Source: Serratia ureilytica (lineage in GTDB: Bacteria > Pseudomonadota > Gammaproteobacteria > Enterobacterales > Enterobacteriaceae). Taken from it: a stretch of 64,000 nucleotides of DNA. The notes beneath the pieces were generated by a model. It was not told the DNA's origin. It saw only the letters and a list, made by a program, of their open reading frames with translations, and searched no databases. The stretch covers positions 1 through 64,000 of the forward strand of contig NZ_JABXOF010000009.1 in the NCBI RefSeq assembly GCF_013375155.1. The letters are read 5' to 3'. The position numbers were made by a program, and so were the translations under genes. Positions 55,442-63,101 of the stretch are shown piece by piece (positions within the stretch are counted from its first letter, which is position 1; each line of letters opens with the position of its first letter).

Positions 55442-57760
55442 ATGCACAATCAGCAAAATCATAATCATCAGGAACATCACCACGCCGAAGGCGGATGCGG
55501 CTGCAACCACAGCCACAGCAAAACCCAGCATGGCTGCAGCAGCGAGCCGAAAAACGCCGCTGCGCAGACCGAACACGCCCATCACCATCACGATCATGGC
55601 GAGAGCGGCTGCTGCGCCGCCGCACACGACGATCCGGACGAGGAAAGCGACAGGCTGGCCGCCGCTCCCCCTTCCGGCAGCCAACGTTTCAGCTGGAAAG
55701 TCACCGGTATGGACTGCCCCAGCTGCGCCAAGAAAATCGAAAATGCCGTCACCGCGCTCCCCGGCGTTGACAGCGCACGCGTATTGTTCGCCACCGAAAA
55801 ACTGGTGGTCGACGCACAGTCCGATATCAGCCTGCGGATCCAGGACGCGGTCGCCCAGGCCGGTTTTACCCTGCTCGGCGCTCAGACAGCCAAAGATGCC
55901 GTGCCAAAAGCCTCGCGCTTCGGCGAATTTGCGCCGCTGCTGTTGTTAACCACCCTGATGGTGGTCAGCTGGGTGCTGGATCGGATTAACCCGGAGCTGG
56001 GTCGCATCGCCTTTATCGCCACCACGCTGGTCGGGTTGGCGCCGGTCGCCGCCAAGGCGCTGCGTCTGATTCGCTCCGGCACGCCGTTCGCCATCGAAAC
56101 GCTGATGAGCGTGGCGGCCATCGGCGCGCTGTTCATTGGCGCCACCGCCGAGGCGGCGATGGTGCTGCTGCTGTTTATGGTTGGCGAGCTGCTGGAATCC
56201 TACGCCGCCAACCGTGCGCGGCGCGGGGTGAAGGCGCTGATGGAGCTGGTGCCGGAAGATGCGCTGCTGCTGCAAGGCACGGAACGCAAACGCGTGCCGG
56301 TCGCCAGCCTGCGCCCCGGCGACGTGATTGAAATCGCGCCCGGCGGGCGTCTGCCGGCCGACGCCGAGCTGCTCAATCCGTTCGCCAGCTTCGACGAAAG
56401 CGCCCTGACCGGCGAATCGGTGCCGGTCGAGCGTCAACAGGGGGAAAAAGTGGCCGCCGGCAGCCTGTCCGTCGATCAGGCGGCACAGATGAAGGTGATC
56501 TCAGAGCCCGGCAAAAACGCCATCGACCGCATTCTGCAATTGATTGAAGAGGCCGAAGAGCGCCGCGCGCCGATCGAACGCTTCCTCGATCGCTTCAGCC
56601 GCTACTACACCCCGGCCATCATGCTGCTGGCCGTCGCGGTGATCCTGGTGCCGCCGCTGCTGTTCTCGCAGCCGTGGGAGACCTGGATCTATCGCGGCCT
56701 GACGCTGCTGCTGATCGGCTGTCCATGCGCGCTGGTGATCTCGACACCGGCGGCCATCACATCCGGGCTGGCCGCCGCCACGCGGCGCGGCGCGCTGATT
56801 AAAGGCGGTGCGGCGCTGGAGCAACTGGGCCAGATTCAAACCATCGCCTTCGATAAAACCGGCACCCTGACCGAAGGCAAGCCGACGGTCACCGACGTGC
56901 TGCCCATCGGCGCGCTCACCGAACAACGGCTGTTGCAGCTTGCCGCCGCGGTAGAGGCCGGTTCACATCACCCGCTGGCGCAAGCGATCATTAACCGCGC
57001 CGCCGCCAGCGGTGCCGAGCTGCCGCTGGCGCAGGCGCGCCGCGCCCTGGCCGGGGTCGGTGTGGAAGGGATCGTGGACGGCAAGACCGTGCTGATCAGC
57101 GCGCCGGGCAAGCTGGCGCCGGGCCTGCTCGACACCCAATGGCAGAGCCAGGTAGACAAGCTGGAAAACGCCGGTAAAACGGCGGTGGTGGTGCTGGCAG
57201 ACGGCGCGCCCATCGGCTTGCTGGCGCTGCGCGATACGCTGCGCAGCGACGCCAAACAGGCGATAGCCGAACTGAACGCGCTGGGTATTCGCGGCGTGAT
57301 GCTGACCGGGGACAACCCGCGCGCCGCCGCGGCGATCGCCGGCGAGCTGGGCCTCGACTATCGCGCCGGTCTGTTGCCGGAAGATAAGGTCGCCGCGGTT
57401 ACCGAGCTGAACGAACTGCGCCCGACGGCGATGATCGGCGACGGCATCAACGACGCCCCGGCGATGAAAGCCTCCAACATCGGCATCGCCATGGGCAGCG
57501 GCACCGATGTGGCGCTGGAGACCGCCGACGCCGCCCTGACCCACAACCGGCTGGTGGGCGTCGCGGAAATGATCCGCATCTCGCGCGCCACCCACGCCAA
57601 TATCCGGCAAAACATCACCATCGCGCTGGGATTGAAAGGGGTCTTTCTGATCACCAGCCTGCTGGGGTTAACCGGGCTGTGGCTGGCAGTGCTGGCGGAC
57701 TCCGGCGCCACCGCGCTGGTCACCGCCAACGCGCTGCGGCTGTTGAGAAAGCGCCAATAA
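55442..57760 (+). CDS. zntA: Zn/Cd/Pb-exporting P1B-type ATPase
   Basis: A 772-residue inner-membrane efflux ATPase, about 40 residues longer than E. coli ZntA because of a His/Cys-rich N-terminus (about 1-70: HNHQEHHH, GGCGCNHSH, HAHHHHDHGESGCC). It is followed by one heavy-metal-associated domain (GMDCPSCAKKIENAV, about 96-110), then the actuator (TGES), the metal-site helix motif IGCPCALVISTPAA, the phosphorylation motif DKTGTLTEGK and the hinge MIGDGINDAPAM. GAAGGGGG stands 5 bases before the ATG. Confidence 0.96.
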   Translation: MHNQQNHNHQEHHHAEGGCGCNHSHSKTQHGCSSEPKNAAAQTEHAHHHHDHGESGCCAAAHDDPDEESDRLAAAPPSGSQRFSWKVTGMDCPSCAKKIENAVTALPGVDSARVLFATEKLVVDAQSDISLRIQDAVAQAGFTLLGAQTAKDAVPKASRFGEFAPLLLLTTLMVVSWVLDRINPELGRIAFIATTLVGLAPVAAKALRLIRSGTPFAIETLMSVAAIGALFIGATAEAAMVLLLFMVGELLESYAANRARRGVKALMELVPEDALLLQGTERKRVPVASLRPGDVIEIAPGGRLPADAELLNPFASFDESALTGESVPVERQQGEKVAAGSLSVDQAAQMKVISEPGKNAIDRILQLIEEAEERRAPIERFLDRFSRYYTPAIMLLAVAVILVPPLLFSQPWETWIYRGLTLLLIGCPCALVISTPAAITSGLAAATRRGALIKGGAALEQLGQIQTIAFDKTGTLTEGKPTVTDVLPIGALTEQRLLQLAAAVEAGSHHPLAQAIINRAAASGAELPLAQARRALAGVGVEGIVDGKTVLISAPGKLAPGLLDTQWQSQVDKLENAGKTAVVVLADGAPIGLLALRDTLRSDAKQAIAELNALGIRGVMLTGDNPRAAAAIAGELGLDYRAGLLPEDKVAAVTELNELRPTAMIGDGINDAPAMKASNIGIAMGSGTDVALETADAALTHNRLVGVAEMIRISRATHANIRQNITIALGLKGVFLITSLLGLTGLWLAVLADSGATALVTANALRLLRKRQ

Positions 57761-57773
57761 CGTGACGCCAGGC

Positions 57774-57795
57774 CGGGTTCCTCAATGGGAACCCG
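57774..57795 (+). terminator. Hairpin after zntA
   Basis: CGGGTTCC and GGAACCCG pair around a 6-base loop, 13 bp after the zntA stop. No T run follows; it lies between zntA and the convergent toxin gene. Confidence 0.5.
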
Positions 57796-57819
57796 CCATT
57801 ATCGATTGCAGCGAAGATA

Positions 57820-58095
57820 CTAAGGATATTGTCGGCGCGTATGTAATACCCGCAACACCCGGATGTGAGTTTCCAGCACCTGGTAAATCAGGAGATAATG
57901 GGGATGCAAGGGGATTTCATGCGTGCCGTCCACTCTGCCACGCCGGAAAATTCGAGGATGCCTGGCGGCGGGAGTGACGGCCTCCATGATGAGAACCTTC
58001 ATTTTTCTGGCTGCCAGAGGGTTATCGTTGGCGATGAATCCCACAATCTCCGCCAGATCCTGACGTGCGGCTCGAGTCCATTCGATGTTGAGCAT
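57820..58095 (-). CDS. RelE/ParE-family toxin of a type II toxin-antitoxin system
   Basis: A 91-residue basic protein of the RelE/ParE fold: WTRAARQDLAEIVGFIANDNPLAA at the N-terminus (two helices) and a C-terminal sheet with FRRGRVDGTHEIPL, YLLIYQV and IRVLRVLHTRRQYP. The last block, with H-TRR, is typical of ParE-like toxins. Targets differ in this family (gyrase or mRNA on the ribosome), so the action is undecided. Its ATG shares one base with the antitoxin stop (TAATG). Confidence 0.85.
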   Translation of the reverse strand: MLNIEWTRAARQDLAEIVGFIANDNPLAARKMKVLIMEAVTPAARHPRIFRRGRVDGTHEIPLHPHYLLIYQVLETHIRVLRVLHTRRQYP

Positions 58096-58295
58096 TATGC
58101 CTGCTTCGCGTTGATCCTGGCTTCTGCAGCAGCGATAACAGCATCCATTTCAGCCATCACGTCATCATGAGGAATACCGGGCCACGGCTCATCCATGGCT
58201 TCCTGAACTCTTTCAAGAAACCAGCGCTCATAGCCCTGTGTGTGTTCCTCATTTTCCATCTTGGCAACCGTAGGCAGTAGTAAAATACTCATCAT
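58095..58295 (-). CDS. Antitoxin of the type II toxin-antitoxin pair
   Basis: A 66-residue acidic protein. The residues MMSILLLPTVAKME form a probable beta strand and short helix; GYERWFLERVQEAMDEPWPGIPHDDVMAEMDAVIAAAE is the helical toxin-wrapping part seen in antitoxins of ParE/RelE toxins. The start at 58295 has AAAGGGA 6 bases upstream; a longer frame to 58322 is less likely. It precedes the toxin gene, the usual order. Confidence 0.78.
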   Translation of the reverse strand: MMSILLLPTVAKMENEEHTQGYERWFLERVQEAMDEPWPGIPHDDVMAEMDAVIAAAEARINAKQA

Positions 58296-58356
58296 CGTTT
58301 GTCCCTTTCGAACGCTCCCCAATCGCAGGGAGCTTATCTTACGAGACGATTAAAAA

Positions 58357-58602
58357 CTATACACCTTTCCGTAACAGATAACGGTATGGCGCCTGCTCGG
58401 TCTCCTGCGCCACCAGCGTGTGCTCCATAAAGCGGCAGAACCCCGGGATATCGCGGGTAGTGGCCGGATCGTCGGCAATAATCAGCAGCGTTTCGCCGTT
58501 GTCCATATGGCGCACGGTTTTACGCACCATCATCACCGGTTCCGGGCAACGCAGCCCCAGCGCGTCGAGCGTCTGGTCTGCCTGGGCAAATAAGTCAGTC
58601 AT
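58357..58602 (-). CDS. tusA: Sulfur carrier protein TusA
   Basis: An 81-residue protein that takes persulfide sulfur from IscS and passes it to TusBCD for 2-thiolation of tRNA wobble uridine. The active cysteine is in [14 protein letters not shown] (about 15-28). The start at 58602 ([10 protein letters not shown]) gives the E. coli length; an ATG 18 bases upstream has no family support. In E. coli it adjoins zntA; here the toxin-antitoxin pair lies between. Confidence 0.96.
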   Translation of the reverse strand: MTDLFAQADQTLDALGLRCPEPVMMVRKTVRHMDNGETLLIIADDPATTRDIPGFCRFMEHTLVAQETEQAPYRYLLRKGV

Positions 58603-58822
58603 GCAATTTTTCTCGTTCAAAAACGATCGGCGAACGCTCGCCGCATCTCATTAGCGCCTAGTTTACGCCGGTAGTTTTTCTGCGCAAGATGCGTTAACGT
58701 TTGCGTTAAATTTAACCATTGCATTGGTTGCGCAAACGCGTATCATGCCGCCGCGCAGCGTTTTTTGCTGTTTTGACAAGACACACTGGGTTCCCTCACC
58801 CCACTGCTAAAAAGGCTACAAC

Positions 58823-59482
58823 ATGTATTCGTTTACCGCACAGCAGCGCTTCACGGCGTTGGTCTGGCTTTCGCTGTTTCATATCGCCATCATTACCTCT
58901 AGCAACTACCTGGTGCAGCTGCCGATCACCGTTTTCGGCTTCCATACCACCTGGGGCGCCTTTACCTTCCCGTTTATCTTCCTGGCGACCGATCTGACCG
59001 TACGCATTTTCGGCGCGCCGCTGGCGCGACGTATTATCCTGGCGGTGATGGTGCCGGCGCTGTTCATCTCTTATGTGATCTCCACCGTCACCTATCAGGG
59101 AGAATGGCAGGGCTTCGCGGCGCTGAGCAGTTTTAACCTGTTCGTGGCGCGCATCGCCGTGGCCAGCTTTATGGCCTATGTGCTCGGCCAGATCCTCGAC
59201 GTACACGTCTTCAACCGCCTGCGCCAACGCAGCGCCTGGTGGGTGGCGCCGGCGGCGGCGATGTTCCTCGGCAACATCAGCGATACGCTGGCGTTCTTCT
59301 TCATCGCCTTCTACAAGAGCAGCGATCCCTTCATGGCCAACAACTGGGTGGAGATCGCGCTGGTGGATTACAGCTTCAAGGTGATGATCTGCCTGCTGTT
59401 CTTCCTGCCGATGTACGGCGTGTTGCTGAACATGCTGCTCAAACGCATCGCGGCGCGCAGCGGCAGCCTGCAGCCGGGCTGA
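58823..59482 (+). CDS. yhhQ: Queuosine precursor transporter YhhQ
   Basis: A 219-residue membrane protein (DUF165, VUT family) with six predicted helices; E. coli YhhQ imports preQ0 and preQ1 for queuosine synthesis. Typical parts are FLATDLTVRIFG (about 53-64) and FLGNISDTLAFFFIAF (about 148-163). It is divergent from tusA with 220 bp between; no preQ1 riboswitch could be recognised in that gap. Confidence 0.93.
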   Translation: MYSFTAQQRFTALVWLSLFHIAIITSSNYLVQLPITVFGFHTTWGAFTFPFIFLATDLTVRIFGAPLARRIILAVMVPALFISYVISTVTYQGEWQGFAALSSFNLFVARIAVASFMAYVLGQILDVHVFNRLRQRSAWWVAPAAAMFLGNISDTLAFFFIAFYKSSDPFMANNWVEIALVDYSFKVMICLLFFLPMYGVLLNMLLKRIAARSGSLQPG

Positions 59483-59523
59483 GTCGTGTTATTCTGGGCG
59501 GCCCTATCCTTTGGAGGCCGCTC

Positions 59524-59958
59524 ATGACCCCAATCGTCCGCACCGCCACGCTCGAAGAAATCCACCGCCTTTACCAACGCATCCCCGAATTCGGCGGCCT
59601 GCACAGCCTGGCCGATCTGCAGCAACGTATCGGCGCCGCCCCCGCCAGCCTGTTGATCGCCGAGATAGGCGGGCAGCCGGCCGGTTTCAAACTCGGTTAT
59701 CAACGGCAGGAAACGGTGTTTTACAGCTGGCTGGGCGGCGTGCTGCCGGCATTCCGTCGCCACGGCGTGGCGCAGGCCTTGTTGGCCGAACAAGAGCGCT
59801 GGGCGCGGGCGCAGGGCTATCGCCAACTGACGGTCAAAACCCGTAACCGGTTCCGCGCCATGCTGACGATGCTGCTCGCCCATCACTATCAGATTGTTCA
59901 TCTGGAAAAGAAAGGCGAAGTGGCTGATTATCGGCTATTACTGGAAAAAAACTTGTGA
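59524..59958 (+). CDS. GNAT-family acetyltransferase
   Basis: A 144-residue protein with a GNAT core: LIAEIGGQPAGFKLGYQ (strands 2-4), then the acetyl-CoA loop GVLPAFRRHGVAQALLAEQ (about 80-98, pattern R-x-x-G-x-A) and VKTRNRFRAMLTMLLAHHYQIV. The ATG at 59524 has GGAGG 8 bases upstream. It is inserted between yhhQ and dcrB in the same direction. The substrate is unknown. Confidence 0.85.
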   Translation: MTPIVRTATLEEIHRLYQRIPEFGGLHSLADLQQRIGAAPASLLIAEIGGQPAGFKLGYQRQETVFYSWLGGVLPAFRRHGVAQALLAEQERWARAQGYRQLTVKTRNRFRAMLTMLLAHHYQIVHLEKKGEVADYRLLLEKNL

Positions 59959-60038
59959 CAACATCTGCCTTGCATTTCAACCTGGAATAGGTTGCGATAC
60001 GACAGTGAATCCCTACCGGAAAGGAAGAAGGAAGCCCG

Positions 60039-60602
60039 ATGCGTAAAGTAGCGAAATTGATGGGTATCAGCCTGCTGGCGCTTGGCCTCGCGGCCTGCGA
60101 CGGCAACACCAAAGACACCAAGGCAGCGCCAGACGGCGCGGCGGCCAGCGCGCCGGCCGGGCAGCAGGTGAGCCTGCTGGACGGTAAACTGGCGTTCACC
60201 CTGCCGGTCGGCATGGCGGATCAGAGCGGCAAGCTGGGCAACCAGGCCAACAACATGCATGTTTACGCAGACAGCACCGGTCAGCGCGCAGTGATCGTCA
60301 TCTTGGGCGACAAGACCGCCGACAGCCTGGAGACTCTGGCCAAGCGCCTGGAGAACACCCAGCGCGCGCGTGACGCCAACCTGCAGGTGATCACCAACAA
60401 AGCGCTCGACGTCAACGGTGTGCCGCTGCGTCAGCTGGACAGCATCATCACCAGCGGCGGCGAGAAAGCCTATTCTTCCGTCCTGATCGGTTCGCTGAAC
60501 AACAACATGCTGACCATTCAGGTGACGCTGCCGGCGGACAACCAGCAGCAGGCGCAGACTGAGGCCGAAGGCATCATCTCCACCCTGAAGCTGAAGCAGT
60601 AA
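60039..60602 (+). CDS. dcrB: DcrB-family lipoprotein
   Basis: A 187-residue lipoprotein: signal peptide with lipobox LAAC (Cys about 20), an Ala-rich linker and a DcrB/DUF1795 domain. In E. coli DcrB is needed for infection by phages C1 and C6 and contributes to envelope lipoprotein maturation. Residue +2 after the Cys is Asp, the usual signal for retention in the inner membrane. Position after yhhQ agrees with E. coli. AAGGAAGAAGGAAG precedes the ATG. Confidence 0.93.
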   Translation: MRKVAKLMGISLLALGLAACDGNTKDTKAAPDGAAASAPAGQQVSLLDGKLAFTLPVGMADQSGKLGNQANNMHVYADSTGQRAVIVILGDKTADSLETLAKRLENTQRARDANLQVITNKALDVNGVPLRQLDSIITSGGEKAYSSVLIGSLNNNMLTIQVTLPADNQQQAQTEAEGIISTLKLKQ

Positions 60603-60607
60603 TCCCG

Positions 60608-60636
60608 CAGGGGCCGGTTCGCCGGCCCCTGAGTCT
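60608..60636. terminator. Terminator between dcrB and glpC
   Basis: CAGGGGCCGG and CCGGCCCCTG form a perfect 10-bp stem closed by a TTCG tetraloop, 5 bp after the dcrB stop, followed by AGTCTTT. It also lies just beyond the glpC stop, so it may serve both. Confidence 0.68.
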
Positions 60637-61836
60637 TTATGCCAACGCCTGCGCCAGCAGGGTGATCGGATGTTCGCAGCGTTTGCTGGTGGACATTTCT
60701 ATCTGCCACTTGCAGGTCTCGCAGTCGGTCACCACCAGATCCACTCCGCTCTCTTCTATCTGCCGGAACAGCGGCGCGCCGATGCCTTGCGACGTGGCAT
60801 AGTTCTCCGATTTGAACCCGTAAGTGCCGGCGATGCCGCAGCACTGCGAATCCAACACCACCAGCTCCAGTCCCGGTATCTGCCGCAGCAGCTCCAGGGT
60901 ATAGGCGGTCCAGCCCATCTTCTCCATATGGCAAGGCGTGTGATAAGCCACCCGCAGCGGCGTGCGCTTGAGCGGCAGGCTGCGCCCCTGATTGATCAGG
61001 CGATAGAGATAGCGCGTCGCCAGCTCCACCCGATCGCGCACCGCAGTGGTGTCTACGTCCAGCAGATGAGGGTATTCGTCACGCAGGGTGAAGGTGCAGC
61101 TCGATGAGGTCGCCACCACCGGAATGCCGCGCTCCAGCACCGTTTCCTGCAGCGATTCGGCATTGACCCTGGCCTGCTTTTTAGCCTGCTCGATAAATCC
61201 GTTGGCGATCAGCGGCACGCCGCAGCATTTCTCGCGTTTCAGCAGTTGCACGCCGATATCCAGCGCGTTGAACACCCGGACCAAATCCTTGCCCAGCTGC
61301 GGGTGGTTATAGTTGACGAAGCAACCGTGGAAAAATGCCACCTGCTCGGCGTAACGCTGCTGAGCCTGCGCCTGTTGCCGGTACCAGCGGCGGAAGGTGC
61401 CGAAGGAATATTTCGGCAGTTCGCGCCGGTGATCGATCTTCAGCGCCTTGTCCAGCAGCTTGCGCACCGGTTTCAACCCGGTGGCGGCGTTGACGATCGG
61501 CGCAAACGGCGTCGACAGCGATCCCATGATATCGGTATGGCTGAGGATGGCATCGCGCAGCGTCGGCTTGCTCTGGGCGAAGTCGGCGCGGGCGCGCTGA
61601 ATGATGTCGCCGATTTTGACGTCGGACGGGCAGGCCACTTCACAACGCTTGCAGTTGGTGCAGTATTTCAGCGCTTCGTCGTACAGCGCCGGGTCTTTCA
61701 GCCGCAGCCGCTCGCCGTCCGGCCCCGCCTGTTTCGGCCCCGGGTAGAGCGGGTTCACTTTGGCGACCGGGCAGTAAGTGGTGCAGACGGTGCATTTGAT
61801 GCAGCTTTCAAAGCTGTGGTCCCGATGCAGGCTCAT
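60637..61836 (-). CDS. glpC: Anaerobic glycerol-3-phosphate dehydrogenase subunit C
   Basis: A 399-residue iron-sulfur protein that links GlpAB to the membrane quinone pool. Two 4Fe-4S motifs are visible at the N-terminus (CIKCTVCTTYCPVAKVNP and CTNCKRCEVACPSDVK), followed by two CCG domains (EKCCGVPL and DSQCCGIAGTYGF). It is slightly longer than or equal to E. coli GlpC (396). It overlaps glpB by four bases. Confidence 0.96.
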   Translation of the reverse strand: MSLHRDHSFESCIKCTVCTTYCPVAKVNPLYPGPKQAGPDGERLRLKDPALYDEALKYCTNCKRCEVACPSDVKIGDIIQRARADFAQSKPTLRDAILSHTDIMGSLSTPFAPIVNAATGLKPVRKLLDKALKIDHRRELPKYSFGTFRRWYRQQAQAQQRYAEQVAFFHGCFVNYNHPQLGKDLVRVFNALDIGVQLLKREKCCGVPLIANGFIEQAKKQARVNAESLQETVLERGIPVVATSSSCTFTLRDEYPHLLDVDTTAVRDRVELATRYLYRLINQGRSLPLKRTPLRVAYHTPCHMEKMGWTAYTLELLRQIPGLELVVLDSQCCGIAGTYGFKSENYATSQGIGAPLFRQIEESGVDLVVTDCETCKWQIEMSTSKRCEHPITLLAQALA

Positions 61837-63101
61837 ACGTTCTCCTCCGCGGCGATCTGCTGCGCGACGTGCAGCGCGCCGATCAATGACACGCCGGCGC
61901 CGCAGCCCTGCTGCAGCGGATCGTAGCCGCCGGCGACCGCGCCGATGGCGTACAGGTTGTCGAACGGCACTCCCTGCTTCATCGCCCGCAACCTGCCGTC
62001 GGTGCGCACGCCGAACTGCAGGTAAGGCTGCGGCGCGAACAGCTCGCGTCGGCTCCAGTCGGCGCGATCCGCCCGACTGTGTACGTCCAGCCCGAAGATC
62101 GGTTCGCGCACCCCGTCGAAATCGGCCACCAGCCCATTGCTGAAGAAGCTGCCGCTGGCCAGCACCACCTGCTGCGCCCGCAGCGGAATATCGCCGTGGT
62201 TGCGGGTGTACAAACCGGTGACGCGGCCGGCCTCGCTCTCGGCGCGCAGCACGCTGTCGCCCGGCATGAAAACGCCGCCCAACTGCTGGAAACGTCGCCG
62301 CAGCGCCTGATGCAAGCGCATGCCGGGCACCGAAGGCGGCAACGTCGGCAGCAGTCGGATCGGCTTGCCGACCGCATCCTGCAGCACCGCCAGCGACGCG
62401 TCGTCCTCCAGGCCCAGACAGGCCGGCAGGAAGAGCGCCTCGGCCTCGCCCGCCAGCCGCCGCAGCTCTTCGGCCATCGGCGGCAGGCTTTCCATCAAAT
62501 CCAGTACCCGGGCGATGTTCACCGCGCGGAACTCGCTGGGATTATTGCGCAATCTGTCCAGCGCCGGCATGTGCAGATAGGCCACGTCCGTCTGCACGCC
62601 GAGCTCGCGGCTCAGGGCGTCGGCGGCCATCTGCGGTTGGAAGTCGAGGAACCCTTCGATGCCGATCACCGCAATACGCCGCCACGGCAGTTGGCCGGTC
62701 AGCGGCAGCGTCGGGATCGCCTGCGGGCTGAGCCAGGTGGCGCGGCGCGTGCCGAGCGGCGTGATGCGCAGATGGTTGTTCACCCCCTCGCCCTGCAGAT
62801 TCAGCCCGCAGCGTTCCAGCAGCCGCTGCGCGGCGGCGGACAGCGCCGCCACCCGGCCGGGCCCGATCAGGGCGTACGGATGCTGCGGCGCCTGTTGCGC
62901 CAGCTGCGGCAACGCCGCCAGCGGCATCTCGACCGGCGTGCCGTCCGGCAATCTCGCCAGCAGATCGAGCGAGCCGGAGGAGAAGTAGAGCGCGCTCTGG
63001 CCAGAACTGACCACCGCGCAGCGCTTGCCCTGTTCGGCCACGGCAATGGCGCAGCTCAGGCCCGCCAGACCACCGCCAATCACCACGACGTCAAATCGCA
63101 T
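61833..63101 (-). CDS. glpB: Anaerobic glycerol-3-phosphate dehydrogenase subunit B
   Basis: A 422-residue flavoprotein with an N-terminal dinucleotide-binding GGGLAGLSCAIA (about 9-20) and blocks QSALYFSSGSLDLL, RNNPSEFRAVNIAR and VLASGSFFSNGLVA. It pairs with GlpA. The start at 63101 has AGGAGG 6 bases upstream; the ATG just before it is too close to that site. It overlaps the end of glpA by 11 bases. Confidence 0.95.
   Translation of the reverse strand: MRFDVVVIGGGLAGLSCAIAVAEQGKRCAVVSSGQSALYFSSGSLDLLARLPDGTPVEMPLAALPQLAQQAPQHPYALIGPGRVAALSAAAQRLLERCGLNLQGEGVNNHLRITPLGTRRATWLSPQAIPTLPLTGQLPWRRIAVIGIEGFLDFQPQMAADALSRELGVQTDVAYLHMPALDRLRNNPSEFRAVNIARVLDLMESLPPMAEELRRLAGEAEALFLPACLGLEDDASLAVLQDAVGKPIRLLPTLPPSVPGMRLHQALRRRFQQLGGVFMPGDSVLRAESEAGRVTGLYTRNHGDIPLRAQQVVLASGSFFSNGLVADFDGVREPIFGLDVHSRADRADWSRRELFAPQPYLQFGVRTDGRLRAMKQGVPFDNLYAIGAVAGGYDPLQQGCGAGVSLIGALHVAQQIAAEENV

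Noticed and set aside
58621-58822. preQ1 riboswitch before yhhQ
   Set aside because: The gap lacks a recognisable preQ1 aptamer pattern; enterobacterial yhhQ genes are not known to carry one.
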